Shown: positions 25,796 to 36,793 of the stretch, piece by piece
How the letters are laid out: each line of letters opens with the position of its first letter
How positions within the stretch are numbered: the stretch's first letter is position 1
Assembly (NCBI RefSeq): GCF_008831285.2
Contig: NC_045145.1
Coordinates: forward strand, 19,342,802-19,406,801
Direction: 5' to 3'
DNA length: 64,000 nt
From: Nymphaea colorata
Taxonomy: Eukaryota > Streptophyta > Magnoliopsida > Nymphaeales > Nymphaeaceae
Position numbers and translations under genes: made by a program
Notes under the pieces: model-generated
The model's input: the letters and a program-made list of their open reading frames with translations, nothing else
The model's database searches: none
What the model was told of the DNA's origin: nothing

Positions 25796-28700
25796 CCTTA
25801 TGCCTTGTCGACGCCATTGATCACTACACGATATAGAATGGATGTTCTGAATCATGCAGAAGTGATCTCTATAGCACAAAAGCTGAAAAGTGCAAGCCAG
25901 ACGTGGGTTTGTTTGGATTTGTAGGTGCAATTTTGTTAGAATTGGAAAATTGATGATCTGAAACTTTTGAAACGAACTTCTAGGTTATGAAATCTCATGT
26001 AAACGTGAAAATTCACGGGCGTACTAGTGGAAACATGTCAAAACCTTTAGTAAAAATGGGGCACTTCATTTTATATCATTGTTTTTCCTTCAAGTAACGT
26101 AAGATGGAGCATACGAATGTATAATGAAACGACACAGAGTCTGATCAGATCACTGACCAGGACGTTTTCATGGCATCACGAAGTCAAATGAGTAAATTGA
26201 AATTCACCATTTCATTGTAGTTGTTTCATATAATTGGTTAAGTTTGAATCCAAGCCGAAATCCAAAAATGGCGCCAACTATTCAATTGTAACCATACCAA
26301 AATTTTAAAGTCTGATAGTGCTTTCGGATCCAATAAAAAGCATCAGAAACTTGCATGTTGGAATCTATAAGGAATTAGTGGCATCAGACAAACACCTCAC
26401 ATGAAAAATTGCAATATTCTGATCATGTTTGTTGAATTGGATTTAATAGAAAATGATGGAGCCTGGACTAAAACTCAATTATCAAATTCGGAAGCCCATT
26501 CAGCTCTTTCTTTAATGGCCTGAATTTTGAAATCACAAAATGATTCCGACTGGATATCTGATTAAAACTATGACTGGGAAAGGCTCCGCCCATAATGGCT
26601 GGCTTCTGGTGATGGTTTCCATTCCCTCCCTTCCAAATTCTTAGGTTCTATTGCCTTTGGCGATTCCAGTGATGCGAACCCATCAACTTAAAGAATCAAG
26701 CTCCATGACTTAAAAGATGCAGAGATATAGCTCTCATGAGAATCTAACTACAGATACGCTTCTTCAAGCACTTATAACTCGACCAGCTATGTTATACCAC
26801 CATTCTTTAAATGCTTATCAAACATCACTTGTTAATGTCGTTTTGGATGACTGTTCCAACTTAATTAAGCTGAATTTATTTGCCTATATCTCAATACCTC
26901 TTGTTAATTCCTACTTTGATTTGAAAAATATTAGATGTCCTCAAAGTAATTGGTAGCTACCTTACGCCGTTGAATTTCCTACAATATTTGTAGTGGAAAG
27001 AAAAAAGTGATGTATTGACTAATTCGATTTCATTCGTTGGCAATTCCAGCAGTTACTTTCCAAAGAAATTTATGAGTTTTTTCCGAGCCTTGATTTTCTC
27101 TCTAGAGATGTTCCATGATTCTTTTACTATGAAACGTTCACAATCTTTCGAAAGATTGGCTTCCTCGCCACTTGCCGACAAAGGACTTTTCACTGCTTCC
27201 ATCGGCATTCATTTTCTTCCTGTCTTTTTGTATTGGAGGAGTTCATGGAAGTCATTGGAGCATTATTGCCAGATTCGATGAGCTCGCGTGGCAGCTAGGA
27301 AATTCAACATCATAACTTTCCGGAAAACTCCAATTCAGCGTCACAACTTTCACCATCAGATGCACTGACTTGATTAGGAGAAAATCGAAATCTATACACG
27401 TTAGAGTCTGTTGCCTTCTTTTCTTTCTCTTCCATTCTTCCCCGTGAGGAACCCAGAATATCAGCTTAGTGAAAGTATGGCAACCATTGCAGTATCGATC
27501 ATCGATCCTTGCCCTACCACGAGGAAATGGTAGACACAATAACTGAAGAGGAAATCAGTGATATGTATAGTAACAAAAAGTGCTAAGAAAGGATGCCAAT
27601 CTTTTTCGGGGTTGATCTACAACATGATCCCATCTTCAATCCGGACAATTGGCATGGTAGCAATTCGCCAGGGGGTCAACCTTATCCATCTTCCGTCAGC
27701 CTACGATTATTATTACAGAACAAAATCTTCTTTAATATATTGTCAACCTCCCTCACTTTTTGTTGAAAGCAATGTGGATAGTGCTATGATTGCCGCACCT
27801 TTCGAGAGAGAACTCCAATCCATTACGCTTGAGTGCATGGCGCGCTGCTTCCAAAATCATGCTTCGCTGACCAAACGTCATATCCATTGTAAATGGAGAA
27901 ACCTCACGCCATGCCATTCATTTTGCCTTTCTTTCTCTTTCTAAAACTGATACCGGGAAGGGCACAACACAACAAAACAAAAAGCATGGACGGCAACCAG
28001 TGGATGGGTAAAGTTAGCAGAGCACTATGGGACAAATGAATCAGCATTTACGATTGGTTTGGCCGCCTTCTTCCCCTGTTTCTGTTCAACAATGGTGAAA
28101 ATGGGAGCGGTCAGCTCCAATCGTTGCAACGCACTTAGCGGATTGGTGTGATCAAGTTCATTAGAATTAGAGAACGCGTGCATCGGTAGAACTCAAATCA
28201 ACAAGAATACATCTTGCTTCTTGGAAGGAAGTGAAGGAATATCGTGAACATAATTACTGGAAACCCATCACATCCGATTATCAATCGTCCCTTCCTCAGT
28301 AACAGTATGATACCCAGCAGCTGTCTGCCAGAAAATGCGGCATGCCAACCAGAATGGAGTTGGTTGGTAAAGCGTTGGTCTCTCGAAGGTGCCAACTACC
28401 CAACATTCACCATGTTTTCGAGCAAAACACCTCCTTCACATTAATGGAATCAGAAAAATTTTCTTAATATTTTTGATTTGTTTAGAGCACTTATGATAAT
28501 CAAATATATCAAAACATTAATTCAATTTTGTGAGGTTGGTGTAAGCAGTTACTCACACCAGCCACTATATAGGGTCGTCACTGAATATTAAGAGGAAGAG
28601 AAGCACTGTGGTTAGGAGGTCCATGCTCAACTTGCTCCAAAACCAAATTCAAATTCAAAAGTAGGTTGCATTTGAAACCTTTGGTTCTTGTAATCAATGG

Positions 28701-31152
28701 ATTTGGGTTTCCTGCTCAAGTCAAGAATCTGAACCATTAAGGCCCCATTTGATTGAAATAAAAATTTAGAACGATAAATTTACCATGAAAAAAATTAGGC
28801 TCCTGCTTGATGATATATAAAAATTTGAAACAGTAAATTTATATAAAAAAAAGTACATGATAAAAAGTCAAAAGTCAGACTCTAACTTTTTCACAGGATA
28901 AAATTACTTTGATCAATTTATTTCTCCAAGATAATTTTTTGGTGTTTGATTTGAAAGTAAAAAGCCATAGGTTCGAGAAAAGCGGGGGATGCGATCCACC
29001 TATCTGTCCGACCCCTCGAACGTTCCTGTGATCTAAGATTGAGTGGGTTCCCGATATTGGCATCGGGAATCGGGCCACAAGGACAGCAGTACGCCAGCTT
29101 GGGTTTGATTTGGGGATTCTAAGTCGGAACCGTTGAGAACGGCACCCGGAATTTCGTCCCCTAGGAACTGTGGATCCCTGACCGTTTGAATGAACCTCGG
29201 ATCTGGTGCGGCCACAGATCGGGTCTGCAGACGCGTGCGTCACACTTAGTTGGAACTGCGCATGCGTGCAGGCACGTGTAGTTTCTACACGTTACAAGGC
29301 CAAGAAATTTTTTTTTATTTCGGGTACTGCCTTTCTAATGTATTTTAGAAATCCGCTTTTCAATTTTTAGGTTCCTTGCCACGAGCTCAACTTTTGTCTC
29401 TAACTTTCAGCTTTCCCAAGATCAAGTAGTACTTGAGTTCTAATTTATTTATTTATTTTTCACTTGAAAAAGGATCTGGAATGTTACGATTGCGTCCATT
29501 GACCTAACTGATGGAAAAAGCAAAGAGTAAAAGTCGGACTCGGGTGGCAAAAGTTAAGAATCTATCGAAAATGTTAAGAAGCATGAAGCCTGTTTGAGAT
29601 TATGATCAAAGAAGGGGGACGTTAGGTGAAATATTGCTAAGCGAAAAGATTAAGCTAATTATACTTAAAACATTGCACTAAAGATGGATGAGTGTCATGC
29701 ATTTGGATTGTGATTAGCTGAAAGTGTGATGAACACCTAGACTCTGGTCGGCCAGTTGACTTCCTTTTAACTAATGCTTCTTTTAATTAAACAACTCGAA
29801 AAGGTCAAGAATAAGCGGCGCTTCCGGAAATTTGCATAAAGTAGAGGGGCCAAAGGAGAAACTGTTGCAAAGCTGCCCTGTGGGCCAAGTTAATCCACGT
29901 GTTGCCTTCTCCTTCTTCCTTGAATGCTATCCACCAATCAGGGAACGGATTATGGCTTCCCCCTCCTATGCAGCTGCCGGTGAAGGCACGACACGTGGAC
30001 GATCTTGGATCCATTTGAGGAATCACAACTGACCACGTCATCTTCGGCGACTGAAATCAGCGGCCACGATTTTCCGGTTTCGCCGAGGATAAGGTTAGAG
30101 CCTCGTGCCTGTATATTTATCACATAAATTAGGGTCGATTCATAAAACACTTAGACCACATGGTTTCATGTCAAATTCATGAAAGATGATGAGATTGAGC
30201 AAGGTGCTCTTGGGTGTAAGCTATACAAAATTTATAATATTGTTTGCAACGAGCGTCAGTAAATGGGATGAACAGTGATGCAATTAAAATTTTACAGACC
30301 AAAAAGCAGAGGGAATATCAACTTTCCCCTTTCCCTTCTTTCCCATCTCTATTCTTTTCTCCACTCCCGGCTCATAAAAAAATCGGTTGCCAAAAGGGAG
30401 AGGAATGTCGAAGGTGACGTACTTAGTCCAAAGGGTGGGAAAAAGGCGCCGGTCGGCTGACAATTTTGCAAAAGGTTCACTCGTTCTCATCAGGCAAAAA
30501 AAAAAAAAACAAAAGGTGCTTTTCTGTAAATAAAAAAAGAAAGCGGTCGTGGTGCTCGATGGGTTATGACCGAAGAATTTTGCTTCGCTGGACTGCAACT
30601 TGCTCGGGATGATGCCGAGTTTGGAACCGTCGGATTCGGGAACCCACCGAACGGCGACCGTCGGATCCCCGCCGATTCTGTTGGCTGCTTGTCCTCCGTC
30701 GGCCGTCGGATTAGGGGAGCGTTCTTCTCGGGTTGCGCCAATCCTTACCGCCGCTGCGGCTCTCCATATTTATCTGGATCTTTTTGCTCAGGTAATTGGA
30801 TAATTCGGGATAAAACGAGATCATGAGAAGGGCGATTGGAACCTTTCGTTTTGAATTTTCTAAACCCCAAGTGGGGATGCTTTGGGGTTGTGGTGCCGAG
30901 TGCATTACCAAAACAAATGAAGCAAAAAGTAGGGGAATATACTTGGGGGTGAGGAGGGGTTGTTTTTCTTTCTTTTACTTTTGATTGTTCGTTTTTAACC
31001 TCAATTTGTGTGGATTGGCTGCTTTTTCTTATATATTCCACATATGGGAAAGCAGAGGGAGAGTGGATGCATGGTAGCGTCTTCTTCAAACATGGGCTTC
31101 AGGGTTGAATTCTGTAAAGAAAATTCATATATTTTACTAGTTTCAGTTTCAG

Positions 31153-31189
<37 letters not shown>

Positions 31190-32207
31190 TACGGGAAGAG
31201 TTCGATCGCTTTTATCTCCTGCGGCTGACCTCAGCAACTGCTGCCATCCAAAGGGGCTTAAACAAATAGCAAAAAACCAGAGAGAGAGATCATTTTAATA
31301 TTATAAGCCACCTAATGAGAGAGTTGGGAAGGTAAGGAGAGAAGACATCGCAATTAACACATCATAATAGACAGATGATATAACTTGTCTAAGAACTGAT
31401 TGCCTTCTAATTACCAGTAGTTCTAGTGGTAAACCAGACTGCTGTATGTCACTGTTGCAAGTATCAAAACTGGAGTTCGACACTCTATTCATCACATCAA
31501 AGCGTGCATCTACTAGGAAGTTGGGGACTCCATCACTTCAGCACATCATGAGTTTGCACATTTCCTTCAACAATCAACCACACTCAAGAAATAGCTGCAC
31601 TATTGTTGCAAACACTAAATACTGCATCTCATCAGTGCTTCGAAGTAAAGCATACATGTGCAAGAGTAGTTCTACGATGGATAACCCCTTTAGGAGATCT
31701 TGGTGATGCATCCGTTCTCAAACTCAGAGAGAGGGAGAGAGAGAGAGAGATACCAACAATGGGCTTGTCTAAAACTCTCATATATTTTCAACTGTATTAA
31801 CGGAATCAGCCTCTTTGATGTACCGGATGCCTTCCTTGCCTCTACGTCTTCACTTCAAATTTATGTGTTATTTTTTATTTTAGAGTTAAAAGATTTTTAA
31901 TGCTTACGACTCGAACAGTTTGAGTTTAAAACAAATTTCAGCCACTGAACTCGAACAGGATTCAGAGTTTGATATGGGTCTGCTAAGGTTTAAGTTGAAA
32001 CTAGGCTTCTGAACACCCCCACCCCCACTCTTTCTTAAACCTAGAGAGAGAGACGATAACATCACTTCCTTTTCATCACTGGCTAAGGTTTCGGTGCTCT
32101 CTGTCTCCTAGATTTGTTTACGCCATCTTCTGCATCAGGGAACATGCAGCTAGGTTATCAAGTTATCTTACGTCCAAATCAATTCTGACCAATTTTGGAC
32201 TTTTGGA
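25796..32207. other. Intergenic, no gene recognised
   Basis: 6.4 kb without a recognisable protein. A possible truncated Tourist-type end (TTAA then GGCCCCATTTGATTG) starts at 28741, but no matching right end was seen. A GC-richer patch at 30560-30780 repeats the word 'ccgtcggat' three times and has an open frame (30566-30826) of no known family. A (GA)n tract lies at 31154-31187. Confidence 0.4.
31154..31187. repeat. (GA)n microsatellite
   Basis: A perfect GA tract of about 34 bases. Confidence 0.95.
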
Positions 32208-32222
32208 CTCTCTCTCTCTCTC

Positions 32223-32316
<94 letters not shown>
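32208..32316. repeat. Compound (TC)n(CA)n(TA)n microsatellite
   Basis: About 14 bases of TC, then about 18 of CA, then about 76 bases of uninterrupted TA. Open frames over it are repeat artefacts. Confidence 0.97.
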
Positions 32317-32317
<1 letters not shown>

Positions 32318-33710
32318 CAGAGGACTGTGGAGGATAACTGGGACAGCATCCGTGTAATTCGAGTTGTGCTGGATTCAAATAACAAATAAATCAATAAGAA
32401 AAGGAAAAGCGGAAAGGAGCGAGTAGCCCCCATTTTGACTTAATTGAGATTGGCATTAAGCTGAGCCTCGGGAATATGATGGATGTGCGGCTTCGAAAGC
32501 AGAGAGGAAAGGGCCTTGCTCGACGCTTTTGTCAGCAAATAAAAGCGGTTGATACCACCGCACCCTCCCCAATGGAATCCATGTCAATCGCCACACGATC
32601 TCGATCGTGGCCCGGAGCTCATGCACACGTACGCATGCACCACTGTCCCGCTTCTGCAATAATGAAACCGAGCTTCCGTTTCTTGGGGACTCCTTCACAG
32701 ATCCCACCGGAGCACCACTCCCATCTTCCGCCAATTTGATGATGAAAGCAGGAAAGAAATGCTTTCTTTCCGAGGCTGATGCATGGCGGCAAGGCAATCT
32801 CATTGCTCGTTGATGAGTGCCGGTTCCAGGCAATCGTTATTCTGCATCCCCACTCGAAATAGCTTCTAGTTTAAGCAAACGAGTCATTGTTCGTGGAAGC
32901 ATATCCACGAATCACTTTTCTGTTGTTCGAGTTTTCTCTTTCTCTTTCTGTATTTTTTTTTTTTCCTTTTTGAAGTGTTTTTCCTCTTACTTACTGGTAT
33001 AAGAATCGTTCCCCCATTTCAATGGTATCAGTTTTTTCCCCTGTTCCCGTCACTACTTTTTAATTTAGAAAGGAAAGACATAAAATACAATTTCTACTTT
33101 CTTTTTCCTTCTTTATTTTTTTGCCCCCTCCGCTTTAGCTTTCGCAGCATCAATGGGCCCCTGTTCCACTGTTTGTGTGCTTTTGGCACCTACAAATGCT
33201 CCTCTCCCCCTCCTCTTATCTGCCACGGCCTCTTCACCCTCTCTCAACACCACCAAGTAGACTCGACTCTCGTCTTCGACGCCAATTTCCCGTTTCACTT
33301 CATCCAGAGTTTCTGTTTGGTTGAGGTAAAGCCTGTCAATCTATATGCACTTCTCATTCTGTTTCCCCCGGGTAGAAGAGACATGCTTGTGATCTTCTGC
33401 GTCTTTCTCTCTTTGCACCGCTCAATATCTGCTTCTGCTCTGTCAGACCCGAATCCTGATTGACAAACTGCTCTGTCACTCTCACTTACCAGCTTTTCAA
33501 TCTTCTCAGAAAGATCGAACTTCTCTACTTTGTGTGCGTGTGTGTGTTGATTTCCCCTTTTGGGAAGTGGTGAGCTCCCCCTAAAGCTCTCTCTTTCTGC
33601 CTTCATAGTTGCTTTATCTCTCTGTTTTTTCTCTGCAGAGAGAGACAGAGTGACCGTCGACCGACCACCACACTTCCTAATATACATACGCACATACACC
33701 ACACATCAGA
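32317..33710. other. Upstream flank of the FAF-like gene
   Basis: This stretch probably holds the promoter and 5' leader of the gene at 33711. The last 250 bases before the ATG are rich in ctct/tctc, common in plant leaders. I cannot place a TATA box confidently. The open frame at 32456-32833 (minus) has no recognised family. Confidence 0.45.
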
Positions 33711-35138
33711 ATGTCGACTGCCCGCAGAGCTCTTAACCAGGACCTCAAGGAGGAGAACAAGCAAGGGATCAGCTCCATCCTGGGGCTCGCTGGAGATGGG
33801 CACTCTGAAAAGAGGCTCAAAACAGAGTTCCCATTGAGGAGAACCCTCTCCGCCGACATGTCGTCGAAGAGATTCCTCGCTCAGAACGACCATCACCACC
33901 AGTCTGCCTCCATTAAGAAGGTCGCCTCCTCCGAAGAGATCTCCATCAGCTCCGGCGCCCCTGAGTCCGACGAGGACGACGACAACAGACCGAGCCAATT
34001 CGACATATGGAGCTCGATTCAATCGAAGAAGTCGGGGCTCCAATCTGACAACTCCCCACCATACGTCCATCCTCTGATGAGGCGATCGTCGAGCTCGCTG
34101 AGCAGCAAAAGTCTCGAGATGTGCACCGAAAGCCTCGGCTCCGAGACCGGCTCTGACTGCACCAGCGTCAAATCACACCCTTGGTTCTCCTTCTCTGCTC
34201 CTCCCCCTTTTTTCCTTTCTTCTTCTTCAGAAGAGGAAGACCAAGAGGAGGAGGACGAGGAGGAAGAAAAAGAAGGGTACCGGAGCTTTCTCCCACACGA
34301 CGTTCTTGGTCGAAAGGTGCCGAAACCAGAGCTCCACAGACAGAAATCTGTGAATTACAATTGCAGCTTAAGTCGCAGGTCTCCTTCACGACTCTTCCCA
34401 CCTCCTCTGCCTTCGATCAATCGCCGGGACGGCCCCTGCTTGCACGTAAAGCCCCACCGGCAAGACGGCCGACTCGTCCTTGAGGCCGTCGCTGTCCCTC
34501 CACACAACTACCTGCACGCGGAACGCCGAGGCGGCCGCCTCCTCCTTTCCTTCATCTCCACCACTGAACAGAAAGAAGTCCCTCACTACCCACTCCTTGA
34601 ACAAGAAGCAGAAGCAGCCGCAGAAAAAGCGGAAGAGGCAGAGAGGAACGAGGGAGAAATTGCTGATCACGAGGAAGAAGAAGATTGTATAGAAGAGGAA
34701 GAAGGGGAAGAAGCAGAACAAGAAGAAGTACAGGAGGTGGTGAGGGTAGAGGAGAAGTGGAGAAGCAACGGGCCGGCGGTGTTGGAGCTGCACCGGTCGA
34801 TAGAGAAACTCATATCTCAGCCATTCATAAACATGAATCCATGGCAGCAGAAGAAGGCGGTTGTTGACCCGGCGGCCGGCGACAACAAGCAGGCCCTGGT
34901 GGGGGCCGCGCGGGTGCCCCAGGGGCTCAACGCGTACGAGTGCTGCTGGAAAGGTGGCGAGCCAGGTGAAGGGAAGGTGGTGGGCAAGGTGAGGGCGGGG
35001 GCGGTCGTCCCTTCTTTCGCGGTGAACCCGAAGCCGGTGAAGGAGGCCACTGGGCTCGCACCTTCCTGGAGGTGTAACGAGCCTCGCCGGACCCACCACA
35101 TCTGGATCTTGCAGCACTACTGCGTCGCCACCACCTGA
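33711..35138 (+). CDS. FANTASTIC FOUR-like (FAF-like) protein
   Basis: An intronless 475-residue protein of the FAF family (DUF3049), plant-specific proteins linked in Arabidopsis to shoot meristem size and the WUSCHEL/CLAVATA circuit. Their biochemical role is unknown. The N-terminus has NKQGISSILG and LRRTLSADMSSKRFL, as in the FAF-like (At5g22090-type, predicted plastid) subgroup, whose Arabidopsis member is of similar length. The FAF domain lies at about residues 224-282: RLFPPPLPSINRRDGPCLHV, then RLVLEAVAVP and GRLLLSF. Acidic runs flank it at about 170-185 (EEEDQEEEDEEEE) and 296-350. The conserved tail includes PQGLNAYECCW and ends HHIWILQHYCVATT. Ser-rich stretches precede the domain. 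The ATG at 33711 opens a frame that is uninterrupted to TGA and matches the family N-terminus. Antisense open frames here are shadows. The family call is firm; subgroup and localisation are inferred. Confidence 0.93.
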   Translation: MSTARRALNQDLKEENKQGISSILGLAGDGHSEKRLKTEFPLRRTLSADMSSKRFLAQNDHHHQSASIKKVASSEEISISSGAPESDEDDDNRPSQFDIWSSIQSKKSGLQSDNSPPYVHPLMRRSSSSLSSKSLEMCTESLGSETGSDCTSVKSHPWFSFSAPPPFFLSSSSEEEDQEEEDEEEEKEGYRSFLPHDVLGRKVPKPELHRQKSVNYNCSLSRRSPSRLFPPPLPSINRRDGPCLHVKPHRQDGRLVLEAVAVPPHNYLHAERRGGRLLLSFISTTEQKEVPHYPLLEQEAEAAAEKAEEAERNEGEIADHEEEEDCIEEEEGEEAEQEEVQEVVRVEEKWRSNGPAVLELHRSIEKLISQPFINMNPWQQKKAVVDPAAGDNKQALVGAARVPQGLNAYECCWKGGEPGEGKVVGKVRAGAVVPSFAVNPKPVKEATGLAPSWRCNEPRRTHHIWILQHYCVATT

Positions 35139-35739
35139 CACACAGTCCAAGGAGCGGAAGGCGGTGCCTCCCCATCATATATAATTGCCGGAGAAAACCG
35201 AGATATCGATTATTAAAAATATTAATTGTCCTTCATAGGGTATATATATATTATATACAACCTAATATGTACTGGCTTGCTCAGGAGCAGCCCCCCTCAT
35301 TAAATGGTTCTTATTGTACCTCATGATTTTTGCTGCTATAGCAAGATTTTGATTGTTCATCTCTCCCTCTTCCTCTCCTGGAGCTAATCAGCAGATTCTA
35401 AAAATCCTGTGATAAATTTGGTTGAAAATCCAAAGGAATTTGAAATCCGTGGACGTCAGAATAATCCAACAAGATTAGAAGTTGTTTCCACATTAGAAAG
35501 TTGAACAAACATGGTGAAAGAACCAACTTCATCTGGCTTTAAGCACACTGCTTCTAATTTTGCCAATCTCATGACTCTGAAAAATGAGCCAAGCAGGTCT
35601 CTACTTGTAACATCACCGCATTGAGATGTATAATTTTCTTCCTCCTCATCATTGTCTCAATCTCTGTACCTAAATATCGATAACCGGCACTACAAAAGTT
35701 TTTCCTTGGATCAAGCGTCGAATGTCCAATAGTATGGGG

Positions 35740-35767
35740 TATATATATATATATATATATATATATT
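35740..35767. repeat. (TA)n microsatellite
   Basis: A perfect alternating AT tract of about 28 bases, some 600 bases downstream of the FAF-like stop codon. Confidence 0.93.
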
Positions 35768-36745
35768 GAAAAAGAAAAGGGACCTCAAGATCAAGTTCCA
35801 TGGTGATATTGCGTACAAGGCAAAGCAGGAATGTGGCTCTAGGAATAGATATCCAAAAGGCATCAAGCCGTCCAAGAAATATTAAATCATTGATAGGCAT
35901 GGGTCGGATGTGAAAGTACTTGTCTCGATCAGCCAATCCTGGACTACTATAAACCGTCCAAATAGTCGGATAGTTTCGACTAGACAAAAGATAATTGGCC
36001 TTCCTTTCCCAAGTTTATTGACGAAAGACTCGAGCACTTACATCTATTGTATGCAAGTTGTGTTCTTAAATATTCAACATGAAAGCTGGAACTATAGCCT
36101 TAAGTTTTTGACGTATATGACGTTTCATATAATTCAATTGCCCATACGTATGATAGTCCATCGCATCTCTTTATCTCATGGAAAAGGGGCAACAAGAACC
36201 AGATAGCTGGTCGGCATGAATGTTTTTGTGAGGTTTGGCACAATAGATCAACCAATTTTTGCTCTAAATTATTAAAGTTTCAACTTCTTGTGCTGCAAAA
36301 AAAAAAAACATTAATGTGCAAGTTGAAGTGCAGCGGCACCGAAAGCAAGCATTGTATCTTTTGAAGACAAGTGATTGAGTGGAAACTTTGACTCTTCTCT
36401 GGACAGCATGACGAAATACTCCTTCTCTTTACCCATAATAAAAGGGATAATGTTATGGAATTAAAGGAGACATGATCACCTTCAATTGGCCAATTCAATT
36501 GAATTGGTAGCAAATCTACTTGGGTGTTACATGTTATTCATTATTTATTTTATTATTTTTGTATATCGCCAAAAATTTCTTATTTTAGCTATTTTTTAAT
36601 ATTTTTCCCCTTCTATTTTTTTAATGTATATAATCACTTTTGCTTTCCAATCCATAACCGATTCAACAATTCCATTCAATTGACCACTTGTTCTGTTCAA
36701 TTTGTGAATGTACACCATGCAAGGAGATTTTACTAACACGGGGAA

Positions 36746-36793
36746 AACTACGGTAAAAAAATCAAAAGAAACTACGGTAAAAAAATCAAAAGA
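36746..36793. repeat. 24-bp tandem duplication
   Basis: Two identical copies of aactacggtaaaaaaatcaa followed by aaga. Confidence 0.9.

Noticed and set aside
28345-28420. tRNA-like stretch 'gagttggttggtaaagcgttggtctc'
   Set aside because: It resembles a D-arm and anticodon-stem start, but there is no acceptor-stem pairing and no T-loop (ggttcgaatcc-type) at the right distance.
34181-35178. Several plus and minus open frames overlapping the FAF-like gene
   Set aside because: They are shadows in other frames; only the frame from 33711 has the FAF domain and conserved ends.
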